Assembly: GCF_001949145.1 (NCBI RefSeq)
Contig: NW_019091541.1
Coordinates: 68,320 to 132,319 of the forward strand
Source of the DNA: Acanthaster planci
Taxonomy: Eukaryota > Echinodermata > Asteroidea > Valvatida > Acanthasteridae
DNA length: 64,000 bases
Direction: 5' to 3'
Part shown: positions 22,264 to 33,713 of the stretch, in pieces
Numbering within the stretch: the stretch's first letter is position 1
Layout: the number at the start of each line of letters is the position of its first letter
The notes under the pieces: model-generated
What the model was told of the DNA's origin: nothing
Seen by the model: only the letters and a program-made list of their open reading frames with translations
The model's database searches: none
Program-made: the position numbers and the translations under genes

Positions 22264-23710
22264 GGTTCCTCAAACTCTATGATTGTCGTGGTATCCGAAA
22301 TTTTGAATTTTGCGTTGCCATTGATCGAGTTCCTAATCGGCAATATTCGCCCAGATAATTAATAATTTATGGCCTGAAGTTAAGTTTTATTGAAGCAGAG
22401 AAAAATTGTGCATGTTTCCATAAGTCAGTTTTGACAATTTTTAATGAAAGATGTAATTTTTCCGAAATTTGTAAATTCTCCCCGACCCTGCCCGCCATTA
22501 CCTACCGTCTTCCTCTTTAATACATGTAGTTATTTCCTAAAGCCACCTTGCCCTTGGATATCCGTTGCTGGGATCCCATCAATTTCGAAATAGCAAAAGG
22601 AGTCTACAGCCTGAGGCACATTTTAGATGCGAAAATGATGCCAGACTCGGAGGTCACGTCGTAGCAAGTCATTTTTGCAAGTCCAAGTCAAGTCACGAGT
22701 CAAAGCTGGTATATTTATAAGTCAAGTCACCAGTCACAAAAATAGCGACTCGAGTCCAAGTCACATTACTCGAGTCAGCAACTTTGGAAAATGCCCATTT
22801 TTTTCGGAGTCAAAATAATGGCTCCTGCGCTGAAAAACTTTTTTTGTGTGTGAAGCACACCCCCCAATCTCCGTTACAATGGACTTATATCAATCGAACT
22901 TTTACCCTATGCGCTCGGGGCAATTAGCGAATAATAACGTAAGCAATATTGTCGCAGTTGTTTTGCTTTTCTAATATAATTTGAAGAGTTTACAACGAAT
23001 ATTTAGAATATGTAACACAAGTTTTGAATTAAATAGTTCAAGTCTAATGGGATGATTATAACTCTCAGAGAATGAGAACTCAGAAGACATTTGTGTTTCA
23101 GTTGTTTCAGACATCGATGAAAAAATGAGTGTACCAAAAAAAATGCGATACCCACATTTCTACTATTCCTTCTATAAAACACCAATTTAAGTAGTTCGAC
23201 GAATGTCAAAGTTGTTGCTGCATCATAAGATTGGGGTAAACAAGTTCTGATGAAAAAAAAGAAGTCTTTCCTTTCCGGACAAAAACGTGGAAGGTGATGC
23301 TGTGCAATTTTTCTCGTTCTCTCGGTGTTTGGCATCTTTAAGGAAGAGATTACAAAAATGGAGTCAATTACAAGTAAAATGGAAAAGTATCACAAAATGA
23401 AGCTATTTTGTTTCCTCTGAAATCAAAATTATTCGTTTTATCTTTATTTATTCATCAAAAAAGACATTTAAAGGCCACTGTAGAAGCTATTTCTCGGTAC
23501 TGTGATAATAGAGACTCCAACGCATACGGTGCGCACACAGATTTTCTAAGCTACCGTAGAGGAAAATAAATTGATCCCATACAAAATTTTATGATTCAAG
23601 CTAAAAAGTAAGAGTTAAACAACAGCAAGGGTAGGATTATTGAGGAAGGTGAGCGAGCAATCTTTATTTCGATCGGGAATTGTGATAACTACCGCGATAA
23701 TAACCCATCC
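22264..23710. repeat. Local duplication, copy 2 (with a 461-bp insertion)
   Basis: Direct-orientation homologue of 20621-21650. It carries an extra segment at 22444-22904 that copy 1 lacks, and ends where the foldback element starts (23711). Its left end lacks the mariner element found next to copy 1, so it serves as a near-empty reference site. Confidence 0.8.
22444..22904. mobile_element. 461-bp insertion in duplication copy 2
   Basis: Copy 1 reads continuously from GACAATTTTTA into CCCTGGGCGCTC. Copy 2 is interrupted between GACAATTTTTA and CCCTATGCGCTC. TTTTA lies on both sides (2439-2443 after 20000, and 22900-22904), a possible 5-bp target duplication, though low in complexity. The insert carries many AAGTC/GAGTC words between 22668 and 22776 (for example CAAGTCAAGTCACGAGTC). 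Element class is not recognised. Confidence 0.55.
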
Positions 23711-24733
23711 TACGTGTGTTTTTGGCCCATTATGTCCACATGGCCCATTGTTTCCGCAAACTTATGTCCGCAGGCCCATGCGTCTGCAGGCCCATTATGT
23801 CCCTCCCATTGTGTCCGCAGGCTCATTCTATCCGCCCCATTGTGTCCGCATTATGTGACTGTTAATTAATAAAGTGCCTGTCACGTATTTTTCAATGTTG
23901 TTTTCAGAAGCTTTCTTTTTTAAGATTCCTTACAGGTATTTAGATGTAGGATATTATTCTTCCACAGTGATGATGGAATACGTTCTTCATTTTGTGTATC
24001 CACATGCGTGAAAACTTCCACTGCTCTGTGCTGGGTCATGTTCCTGACGGAAAATGAAACAAAAGTTCCATATATTATGGGGCAAAATAATACTGTGTTG
24101 ATTACTTTGTGCACAAAAATCTCCGAAATATGGGTTAAAATTGCCAAAAATTTTACACCAGTTCTATTGAAACTCTAAGGTGCAGTTTCAAGGGTTATAT
24201 TAAAATATTTCTATTTCATATGGTGCCTTTCAGCGCACAATGCAAAAACTGTCTGCTTCATTTTTGAACACCAAACAAATATATGTACACGAAAGACTGA
24301 CGAAGTTTGCGAAAATGATTTTGCTAACCTTGCCAGGTTTCGTCAGGGTGAGCGTTCAAGGTGATTAGTTTTACTTTTGTGACTCGCCCATCACTATCGC
24401 CCACTGCCCTGAATTTCAAACACAAAATGACAACCGGTATGTTCCCATAGAGGATATTGATTTGCATTTACGGCCCTGCTGACACAACGGGGCGGTCAGA
24501 TTGGGCCCGCATGCGGACACAATAGGGTGGGCAGAATGGGTCTGCGGACACAATGGGACGGAGAGAATACTGAATAGGCTTGCGGACACAATGGGGCGGA
24601 CAGAATGGGCCTGAAGACACAATGGGCCCGCGGACACAGTGGACCTGGAGACACAATGGGGCGGACATAATGGGCCAGGAAAAGTTTGCAGACACAATGG
24701 GCCATGCGGACATAATTGTCCGGAACACACGTA
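23711..24733. mobile_element. Foldback-type element with inverted minisatellite arms
   Basis: The left end TACGTGTGTT (23711-23720) is matched in inverse by AACACACGTA (24724-24733). Both arms consist of tandem words of the type GGACACAATGGG / CCCATTGTGTCC. The left arm is about 23725-23860 and the right arm about 24480-24725. Units alternate between roughly 17 and 31 bp. The outermost shared segment includes GCATGGCCCATTGT and CAAACTT in both arms. The 600-bp middle has no recognisable gene. Termini built from inverted tandem arrays are the hallmark of foldback elements. The TA at each end could be the target duplication. Confidence 0.65.
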
Positions 24734-25179
24734 TATTATTTTTGTCCTGGCACTTGCTTGTGGGTATCAACCTTTGGTTTACACACAAACTTCACAAAAC
24801 GGCATTAAATGTTGGCATTTTCAGCTGCGAAACGCAGAAAATGCGTAGGCCTGCTGCTCCAACTAAGCCCTGGTAACCGTGTGCAGGGGGGGGGCGATTT
24901 TTTATTCCGTACCACATTCGCTTTGGTAGAGCTGTGCACAAAATGGCATACATTTAGGTTCAAAGATCATAAGATAAAAAATCGGCACGTCAATTTCGCG
25001 CGTTGTGTATGTGCATGATTTGTGTACATGTATTCTGTACATGCTCACATGCACCCACATGCTCGCACGTGCATGGTTTACATAAGCGTGTACTTGAAGT
25101 TAGTCGGCTTCGTGAACGTCGTGTATGTCGTGATGTAGTCCTCAGTACGTGCCCACACTGGCATTTAGGCCGATTGTCG

Positions 25180-25475
25180 GGGGCAGATCCAGGGGGCGTG
25201 GGGGCGCATGCCCCCCTTTTTTCACCCCAAAAAATTAATGAATAAATAAATTAAATAATTTTAAACAGAAGACGGAAAGGGATGGAGAAGAAAAAAGAGG
25301 AGTCATACTGCCTGAAATTGTACAACAGAGCGGCCTAGAATAAAAAAAAAATGCCCCAGATCCCTTGCTGCAAGGGCTTCGCGCTACGCGCTCACGGGCA
25401 TTACCATTGCTGCTTTTGTTCACAGCCACCCCGCTTGGACCCCCCTCCCTTGGGCAAAATCCTGGATCCACTTCT
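25180..25475. mobile_element. hAT-type MITE, 8-bp target duplication
   Basis: A 296-bp G/C-run-rich element flanked by GATTGTCG on both sides (25172-25179 and 25476-25483). The ends are GGGGCAGATCCAGG on the left and, on the - strand, AGAAGTGGATCCAGGATTTT on the right, sharing GATCCAGG. It has no transposase. An 8-bp duplication is the hAT signature. Confidence 0.75.
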
Positions 25476-25483
25476 GATTGTCG

Positions 25484-26384
25484 TCGTAGTTGTGGAATTT
25501 TTAACTGTGTTTTGAATAATGTCTTCAAGATCCTCCGTGCTTGAATGATCACACCAATATATACCCCCCATGTTACATTCTGTTCATTAAAAGAGATTCC
25601 TATGATTGGAACATATCCGCTAAATTAGCTTCGGCTTAAACTTGGGTTGTCCCCTTTAACATAAACTACGAAGGCCAGCAATATTTTCAACACACACGTA
25701 GCCGACTTGAAATAAATAATTCTGCGGAAAGAGAGCTGAGCCTGCTTAGTCCCTTGTTATTAGGGGAATTGTGTGCATTTCTTTTTGCCCTGTACATGCA
25801 TGTACATCATGTACATGTACCAGTAGGCTTAGGGCTGTTGTAGGCGACATCGATGTGCAGCTACAGTTTGCACTTCTTTCTGTGATTCATTGCACAAACG
25901 TCATTTCGCATGGCTAGATTTTCGAGTCGAATTTCATGTACATGTACAATAATCACAGACAGAAATTAACATATATTTACTTCAAGCATGAAGTTGCGAC
26001 TTGTTCTCATACGTTGCACTTCTCATGAGCTTAACAACAGTGGCATGGGGTCCTGCAGACATGTACCAGCTGTACAAGTGGTGTACATGTCGCGTGTACA
26101 TGTACATGTGTACATATGTACGTACATGTACATGTACTGTACATGTAGAGTACAAAACGTAAAACGCGAGTACAGCTGGCGGCCAGCGTAGCCTCTGGGT
26201 CAAAACTCTCTCATGAATCATGCATGACTTGATATAAACTTGGCCCAATCAGACGGCTTTATTTGCACGCATAGCGAATATGTGGTACGTTAAAAAAATC
26301 GCGTGCGGGGGCGGGGTCCGGCTCTGATCAGCCCGTCAGTCAGCTGATGCTGAAGAAAATGTTACTGTTAATACGGGGAAATCT
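25484..26384. other. Intergenic, microsatellite only
   Basis: No gene is seen. The region contains short TACATG tracts near 25790-25820 and 25936-25948, and the longer array at 26082-26151. Confidence 0.5.
26082..26151. repeat. TACATG microsatellite
   Basis: About 70 bases of TACATG/GTACAT repeats with scattered substitutions, ending ACATGTAGAGTAC. Nearly every stretch is self-complementary because TGTACA and ACATGT are palindromes. Confidence 0.8.
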
Positions 26385-26392
26385 GAAATTAA

Positions 26393-26575
26393 CAGTGGCG
26401 TGGCTCGGGGGGGGGGCGCACGTCCCCATGAAAAATCGTTAACCCCCCACCTGCATATCTTGATGTGATCACGATTATGTTTATGTCCAACATCCAGTCA
26501 GCCCTCCCCCACTTTAGCGTGAAGCCCCCTCCGCCCCACCCCCTCCCCGTGCTCAGAATCCTGGCTGCGCCCCTG
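26393..26575. mobile_element. hAT-type MITE, 8-bp target duplication
   Basis: A 183-bp element flanked by GAAATTAA on both sides (26385-26392 and 26576-26583). The left end is CAGTGGCGTGGCTCGGGG. The right end, read on the - strand, is CAGGGGCGCAGCCAGGATTC. The CAG(T/G)GGCG(T/C)(G/A)GC start is common in hAT MITEs. There is no coding capacity. Confidence 0.8.
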
Positions 26576-26583
26576 GAAATTAA

Positions 26584-28506
26584 CCAACACCATCCATTCT
26601 CCAAGATCAGAATTTAATGTCGTTTTAACGAAAGTTTCAATGCCATTATGAGACTAAGAACTGGAGAAAGATAATAGTCTCCGAAGTTTCGAACATCGAG
26701 CCGACACTCAGGACGCGAATTCGATGGAGGTTTAAAACTTGGCAGGCCGGCCAGTTCACCCGCACCCGAAGAGACTGAGTGCAAAGGCCCTCGCCTTGAC
26801 ATGCTCTCGGTGATGCCCAGGGGGGTAAATTTGTGCTTAAAAATGGGGGTGGAGTGGGGAAAGGTGGGGGTGACTTGCCCAGTCATGGAAATTTGAAAAC
26901 TGGGGGGGGGGGGGGGGNTGATACGACACAATAATAGGGGGCGATGTTTATGATACAGATATACATCTGTAATGTGTCATGATTCCTGTAAATTGTACAT
27001 CAGAACGGTGTGGTTCACCCTTATGGGTGCTGATGGATACATTTTGGGTCAAACGCATTTTCTAAAATCCGCCTTAAGTTTTTTCTCACGAAGAAAAAAA
27101 TTAAAGGGGGATTCAACAGCTTACCTCCCCCAAAAAGAAAGTATGAGCCTTGAGCTGGATTATGAAAATGGCAAAAATTTCTTAGCAACGGATAGAGGCT
27201 CCTTTGGCTAGAACTGAACTTCGCTGGTTCACATACGACCAGGAAATGCATGTGTTGCGTTCGCATCGCTACCAACAGAATGAGCACTTCCGGCCTAAAT
27301 GGCTCTCTTTTCAACCGATGAGGGGTGCTTCTGCTCTAGGTGTATCCTCCTTCCTGAATTTACGCCCATGATGATGCCGCATCATCAGTAGCTACAATAA
27401 AAAGCACTATGTAGCCTGGGTCCCTGGCTAGTAGCCCATTTCTCTTGTCTCTCTCCAGCTGCAATCGTGGCACGAATTTGCTGATTTACGTCTGTTTTTG
27501 GTTGGAAGTTTATCTGGTTTGGTGAGTGCGGGGCCGGTGTTCAATACGCCTGTACAGGCCTCCGTTATCACTATACTGCTCCAGGTACAAGAACCACCGT
27601 CATTTTCTGTAGAGGTGCAGAGCTGGAGCTCCGCAATTTGATTTTGATGCAAAGGCACGCGAAGCCATTATAGCTAACTGTTTAACTTTCCCAAACTGAC
27701 AATTTGGAGGGGGAAAAAGCTAAAACGTGTTATCCTGTTATCCTAGGCCCGGTTTCTGTATGTAGGCCGATGTGTCTTGGACTCTATAGCCCAATTAGTG
27801 CCTTAGTGCTGTTTGGATAATTTCTCACCATGGACGAGTGTGGTCTATTTATTAAAACTAAGTAATAACTATACAGGTATTTTTAGTTTAGTTTATTTAT
27901 TTCCATATCTTTAATAAAATATTCACAAAGCCACTGAAAAAAGTGCTATAATGAGACAAAAGAAGTTAAATATGCCGTGTCGTGACGATTTGCCAACTGT
28001 CAGCCCTCAAGAATTAATTATAGTTTCTTGAATTAAAGTTATAGCTCCTGGAAGCGACTTTGTCGTAACTAGAGGGCATAAATTCAGGAAATTTCCATTC
28101 AAAAAAAGTGGAAATCCGAAGTGGGCATAATAATACAGTAACTGACAATTAAAAAAAAAACAGTCCGTGGAAAATGACGAGGGTATTCTTATATGCGGAC
28201 TTAACTTTTAGTTTCTTCAACTGCCCGCTCATGTCGCGATACTAGTGAGAAAATGATATATAAATAACAATGGGATGATTGAGTTCCTAACGTTTGTTAT
28301 CAAACCGTCTCGGATAAAGTACAGAGGAAAGTGTCATAAATTTCAACATTTTCATGGGCGTATATTTTTGCCTCCCGGGAGTGCCCTCGGCCTACCTTAC
28401 ACACAAACCATCTCTAATCTCATGATCAGAAACCTTGGAAACGCCGCTCATTACTCTCATTAAGAGCTTCCGCAGTTGCCATCGCCTGGGTGTGTTTAAG
28501 CCGGTA
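26584..28506. other. Intergenic region between MITE and Ty3/gypsy LTR
   Basis: No gene is supported. A G-homopolymer with one ambiguous base (26918) lies at about 26902-26918. Short ORFs on both strands near 26600-27660 show no recognised domain. A splice-like CTCTCTCCAG...GTGAGT pair brackets 63 bases at about 27459-27521 on the + strand, but the peptide is not recognised. Confidence 0.4.
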
Positions 28507-29031
28507 TGTAACCTTTAAAGAAACGTAACAGCGCCCTCTTCTGGACCTCGCTGTATATCGCGTAAGCTGACCGGTGGTGCAGGTGCCGCGTGCAGCTGGT
28601 TACTTAGTACTGGAGTTGCCGATAACGTCGACAGCGCTCTCTGTCTGGCGGAAAGTTTGGTTGAAATCTTTGAAATGGATTGAACTGTAAATTCGACAGA
28701 TTTGAATGAAACTTCAGCTCTAGAACAAGAGCTGGCTTGCAAAGTTGTATTTGGTCATGCGAGCGGTTCAAGGCAGCATTGATGCTTTGCGACTCTGTAC
28801 CCTATGTAACTTCCTTATCTGGAGTCACAACAATTATGGTTCGATCATCGATATTTCGGACTGATTCTGATTAAAGGAAACTGATTAACAAAGGTTTATT
28901 CGTCTGAGAATCATGTAATTAGCTGTAACACATTATCGGCCATCTTGATTATATCCCGGCATGCATTATTAGAAACATACGTCACTGGTACAATACATAA
29001 AGGAACGTACAGTTGGTGTAATCCCGTTACA
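28507..29031 (-). repeat. 3' LTR of the Ty3/gypsy element
   Basis: On the - strand it starts TGTAACGGGATTACACC right after the purine tract and ends GGTTACA. This gives a 525-bp LTR with TGTAAC/GTTACA inverted ends. An AATAAA signal lies inside (complement of 28895-28900). The boundaries rest on the polypurine tract and the TG...CA ends, because the 5' LTR is not available for comparison. Confidence 0.75.
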
Positions 29032-29040
29032 CTCCCCCCT
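29032..29040 (-). other. Polypurine tract (plus-strand primer) of the Ty3/gypsy element
   Basis: AGGGGGGAG on the - strand abuts the TGTAAC start of the 3' LTR, the expected place for the plus-strand priming site. Confidence 0.7.
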
Positions 29041-29587
29041 GCTAGAAAAGACAATGGGTTAAGGAAAAAAGTTATAATATAAATGTAAAATGTTTTCTTG
29101 ACAAAGGCTGTCCCTTAGTGAACACAAATGGCTTGTCAGCGGTATGTAATGGCTCAAACAAAAGACGGCACAATTGACATCAGGTTATCAGGTTAAAGTA
29201 ATCACAGCTTCGTGGACATGAAAATGTTTCCTCAGCACCTCCTAGAAAATAAACACAACTGCATATAGTTACTTCACTCTGGCTTGTGAACTAAAAAAGG
29301 GAGGTCTCTGCCTGTTGAAAAGAAAATATTCTTGTTCATAATTAAAGGGTCAGATAACATCTTCCTGTCTTTTTCGTTTTTTGTTTTGTTTTGTTTTTTT
29401 TTTTTTTATGCAATAAACAAAAAATTATTGGCCACAAGTGCTTTTTTACTCCAAGCATGTTGGTTGTCGTGCCTAATAACATGGAAAACAAAAGGAAATA
29501 GTTAGACAAAAAAATGTGCATTCCAGTTTCTGGCAATCATGAGTGTCAGTTTGTGAAAGCAGGGAACTAAAGTTCAGGAACTAAAGT
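29041..29587 (-). other. Untranslated region between pol stop and 3' LTR
   Basis: About 550 bases downstream of the pol stop contain an A-rich run on the - strand (complement of about 29376-29408) and no open frame of note. There is therefore no envelope gene in this copy. Confidence 0.6.
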
Positions 29588-32500
29588 TCAACACAGTTTC
29601 ACTTGGTCCACATGGACAATGAGATCCTTAGATGGATTAGACAAATCTGCGAGTTTCAGGTTCACTGGAGTTAAATGTTCCATCACTGTGAACGGTCCAC
29701 GCCACAGGGGTGCTAGTTTCGCGTTGAAGTTGGCAGCGGCGTCCGACTTGGGGTGTGTGCGGACCATCACATGGCTGCCCACTGGGATGTTGGGGGCTCG
29801 TCGGCGCTTGTCGTAGTGCTTCTTGCGTTTGGCGTGGGCACGCTGTCTGCTCGCTTCCACATGTGGCTTGAGGGTTTCTGGATCTGTGATGACATCTGAC
29901 TGGCTTGGGGTATTCCATTTGTTGGTGAGGGGAGACGTCATCTTCCTGCCCAGCATGAGTATGGAGGGCTCCACTCCAATTGTATCATGGTGAGCCGAAT
30001 TCATGGCGAAGGTGAACTCAGCCAGGTGGACATCCCATGAGCGATGGTCATCGCCCACAAATGCACGAATCATGCCCTTGAGGTTGCGATTAACACGTTC
30101 CACCCAATTACTCTGGGGATGATAGGGTGAAATGAAAATCTGCTCGACTCCCCACTCTGTACAAACGGCTTCCATCGCTCGACAGGTGAACTGTGCACCA
30201 TTATCGGACAACAACTTCTGTGGTGCACCATACCGGCAAAACAGCTGTCTCACAAGTGTGCTGGCAACCGCCTTTCCGGTAGCTTTACGAATGGGGACCA
30301 CCTCAACCCACTTGGAATAGTGGTCAACTGCAACCAGGATGTATTCATGTCCAGCGTAGCTGCGGGGCAGCGGCCCCATCAGGTCAACACCAAGTACTTC
30401 CCAAGGACTCTCGGAATTGGTAGACAGCATATAACCCGCAGGCCTCCGAAAAACTGGCTTCGTTTCTCGGCAGGACTTGCAAGCTCGGACAAAGCTTCGG
30501 ACATCTTTGGCAACTCCATTCCACCACAGTTGCAAACTGCTGATGAGGTGCAATGTCTTACTGCGTCCCAAGTGACCAGCAATCGGTTTGCAGTGACATG
30601 CCTGCAGTACAGCCCGTTGAAGTGACTTAGGCACCACCACTTTCCACACACCCTGATGGTAGCGATGGAGAATACCATTCTGCCTCCGGTAAACAGGGGA
30701 ATCAGACGGCAAACTGGTCAAGACAGGATCCTTCCCCTGCTCCATTTGAAGTTGTGTCTTGTCCTTCACCGGCTCACACTGGTCAGCTTCCGCAGCGGAT
30801 CTCTCGGGCACAGTCTGCCACTCAATTTCTCGTCTGTTCTCCCAGCGCTGTTTTTTACACCGAGGGCATGCATAGGTAGGCATTGTTGTGGCCTCTTTCT
30901 TCCTGACATGAACACACAGCATGTGAAACCACCTATCACAGCCATCACACTGGATCCAATCAACTGGGTCTGTCTGAGGTTGTTCACAGCGTGCAGCAGC
31001 GCATGTCTCGTCCTGGCTATTGTCATTGAATGAAAGGTCAACCATCACAGGAGGGGCAGGTTGAGATGTGTCAACTACTGGTATTGGTGTGGCCGCCTCG
31101 GCTTGGGGTCGACAACCTCGAATAACTCCAACAACTGGGTTTTCATGAGATCGAGACAAAGCATCGGGGACGACATGGAGAATGCCAGGGCGGTAGGTAA
31201 CGTCGAAGGAGAATCCCTGCAATCGCAGCACCCAACGTGCGAACTTGCCCGTTAGTCGTGCCTTCCTGAAGAGCCAAGTCAAGGCCTGATGATCACTGAC
31301 TACCTGGAAATGACTTCCCTCGAGGTACACTCGCCACTTTTCCAGCGCCCATATCACCGCTAAGCATTCTTTCTCTGTGGTGCTGTAATTGCGCTCGGGA
31401 GCATCTAGGGAGCGGCTTGCATAGGCGATGGCATGTAAGTGACCCTCACCTTCCTGAAGAAGAACAGCTCCCAAACCGCTGTCACTGGCATCAGTATGGA
31501 CGACCAGGGGTCTCGTCAGATCTGGGTAAGCAAGGACTGGTTCTGAAGCGAGGATAGACTTAAGCCGCAGGAATGATGCTTCGCACTCCTCCGTCCAGTC
31601 CCACTCTACCTCTTTGTGTCGCAATCGGTTAAGCGGAGCAGCAACATCTGCCAGGTTCGGGATGAACTTAGCGTACCATGTTACCATACCCAGAAATCTC
31701 TCGAGGCGCTTCAGGTTGTCTGGAACCGGGTATCGCACTATTGCCTCAACCTTGTCTGGATCTGTGTGTAGGCCATCACTTGCGATGACATGACCAAGGT
31801 ACTTCATGGACGAAGCTCCAAACACACACTTCTGCCTGTTGACAGTCAGGCCAGACTCACGTAAGCGCTGAAGTACTTGATGGAGATCTGTCAGGTGTTG
31901 GCTTGGTGACGAAGAGTAGATGACAATGTCATCCAAATACACATAGCATGTTCTGCCAATCAAACCACGCAGGACAACCTCCATAAGACGCTGGAAGCTG
32001 GCAGGTCCATTGACCACACCAAAGGGTAGGACCGTGAATTGGAAAAGTCCCTCTTCACATGCAAAGGCGGTCTTCTCCTTGTCGGCTTTGTTCAGGGCCA
32101 TCTGATGGTAGCCACTCTTCAAGTCCAAAGAGCTGAAAACTGTGGCTCCATGAAGAGACTCGAGGATGCTGTCAACCGTTGGCATGGGGTAGGCATCCTG
32201 TTTTGTGACGTTGTTTAATTTTCTGAAGTCAACACACAAACGATACTCGCCCTTCGTTTTCTTCGGAACCATCACCACAGGGGACGACCACGGCGAGCAT
32301 GACGGTTCAATTCGGCCATCTGCCAGCATCTCATCTAATTGCTTCTGCAGTGATTGCCGGCGCTCTGGGGACTGACGATAGACTGGGTTGCGAATGGGCG
32401 GGGAATCACCAGTGTTGATATGATGTACAGCAACGTCGGTTCGACCAGGCTTTGTCGTAAGTACATCTGGGAACTCGCCAAGTAGTGACTGAAGGCGAAC

Positions 32501-33713
32501 GTCATCATCTGCACTGAAGATGGGGGAAACAACGCAGTGGCTTTCTGCACTAGGGACGGCCACTTCATCAGAACAGATAAGTGGAAGAGATCCTTGATCT
32601 GTCGAGAGACCAAGGAGTGGCCATTTCACACACGGTACGTCGCCCTCAGGCTGCAACCAGTATGACTTGCTGCTGAAGTCCATTCCGAGCTTCAATTGTA
32701 TTGCAAAGTCTCTCCCAAGAAGTAAAGGGGCAAGTAGTTCATCCACTTGATGAAGAACGACAGGGATGTCCACACCGGCCACCTCCACAGTTCCACTATA
32801 GGACCCAGTTGTGTGGAACTCAGCTCCATTGACAGTGACCAATGGGCCGATAGTCGGTTCAAAAGTAGTGTCCAAGTCCAAGGAGTCACACAAGCCCCGA
32901 CTGACCAAGGAAATAGAAGAACCAGTGTCTATCAAGGCTCTTTGGTCACTCTGGTTTATCTTCACCACGATGCAGGGGCCGTCACTGATGCCCTCCGGTT
33001 CACTGCATGAAGATGAGGGATGGATGAAACTCACTCGTGTACTGTCCGGGGGCTTTAAGGCAATGTCTGGCTTGGCTGGCTTGGTTGGCTTTGTCTCTGC
33101 ACCCTGTTTCGGTTGTCTGATGTCTCCTCTTGGGGGCTGGGGCGGTGTCGGGAGGCGACAATTGACTGCTCGATGGCCCAGTTGACGGCACTTGAAGCAA
33201 ATGAGCTCAAACCCTCCGGTTCTCTTTGGGGGTACTGTCGGAGTCCCACTTTTCTGGGAGGCACTGGAATTGGCATCATCAGGTCTCGGGGACTGTCGTT
33301 TGTCTACATTGCCTGGCTGAAGGCTCGATGGTTGTCTAGCAGGAACGCTGGTACTGGTGTTTTCCATGCGGCGATTTAGTGCATGTTCATCAGCACATCT
33401 GGCCACCGCCTGGACTGTCGCAAGTTTCTTTTCCCGCAATTTCAGGCGGAAATTGTCATTCCTCATTGTGCTCAGGAACTGATCAATGAGGAGTTGTTCA
33501 AAGATCCTCTTGACATCTGCTGTTGCAGTGGTTTCATCGCTTGGTTTCAACCACCGCTTGAAATACAACTCGAGTCGAGTAGCAAACTCCTCAAATGTCT
33601 CCTGGGGCTCCTTTGTGGCAGTTCGAAATTTGACACGGTAGGCCTCAGGGGTCAACTGGTAGTGACGGAGGATGATGTCGACAATTTTCTGAAAGTCCTT
33701 TTTATCCTCCTCC
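29588..33713 (-). CDS. Ty3/gypsy Gag-Pol polyprotein with PHD finger, N-terminus missing
   Basis: One frame is open from the gap to the stop at 29588-29590. Residues are numbered from the codon ending at 33655. A SCAN-like Gag capsid segment is at 2-95, starting PEAYRVKFR. A CCHC knuckle uses C153, C156, H161 and C166. The protease has an LIDTGSS site (D243) and an LLGRDF flap-end motif. RT has LDLKSGYHQ, LPFG and YLDD (573-576). RNase H has HTDAS (D722) and DALSR. A C4HC3 PHD finger uses C885, C890, C903, C906, H911, C914, C930 and C933. The integrase zinc-binding residues are H1021, H1028, C1059 and C1062. Its core has D1091, D1151 and E1186. Gag and Pol are fused without a frameshift. The frame continues upstream of 33655 into the gap, so the true start is unseen. 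All catalytic motifs look intact. Confidence 0.92.

Larger units (their letters stand above)
28507..33713 (-). mobile_element. Ty3/gypsy LTR retrotransposon, 5' end lost in the assembly gap
   Basis: Read on the - strand, the element runs from the N gap through Gag-Pol, a roughly 550-bp untranslated stretch, a polypurine tract and a 3' LTR. Pol order is protease, RT, RNase H, PHD finger, integrase, the Ty3/gypsy order with an extra domain. There is no envelope-like frame after pol. The 5' LTR, primer-binding site and Gag N-terminus must fall in or beyond 33714-34324, since no second LTR copy is visible at 34325-34980. The frame is intact, suggesting recent activity. Confidence 0.9.

Noticed and set aside
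27459-27521. Small + strand exon between CTCTCTCCAG and GTGAGT
   Set aside because: Splice-like borders occur by chance at this frequency. The peptide is unrecognised and no partner exons are visible.
30098-30202. Integrase spacing of 34 residues between D1151 and E1186 as evidence of a dead enzyme
   Set aside because: The SNWVERVNR motif is one residue shorter than the common SNGxVER form, but I recall related gypsy elements with an ANPVER-type motif and the same spacing. It is therefore probably natural variation.
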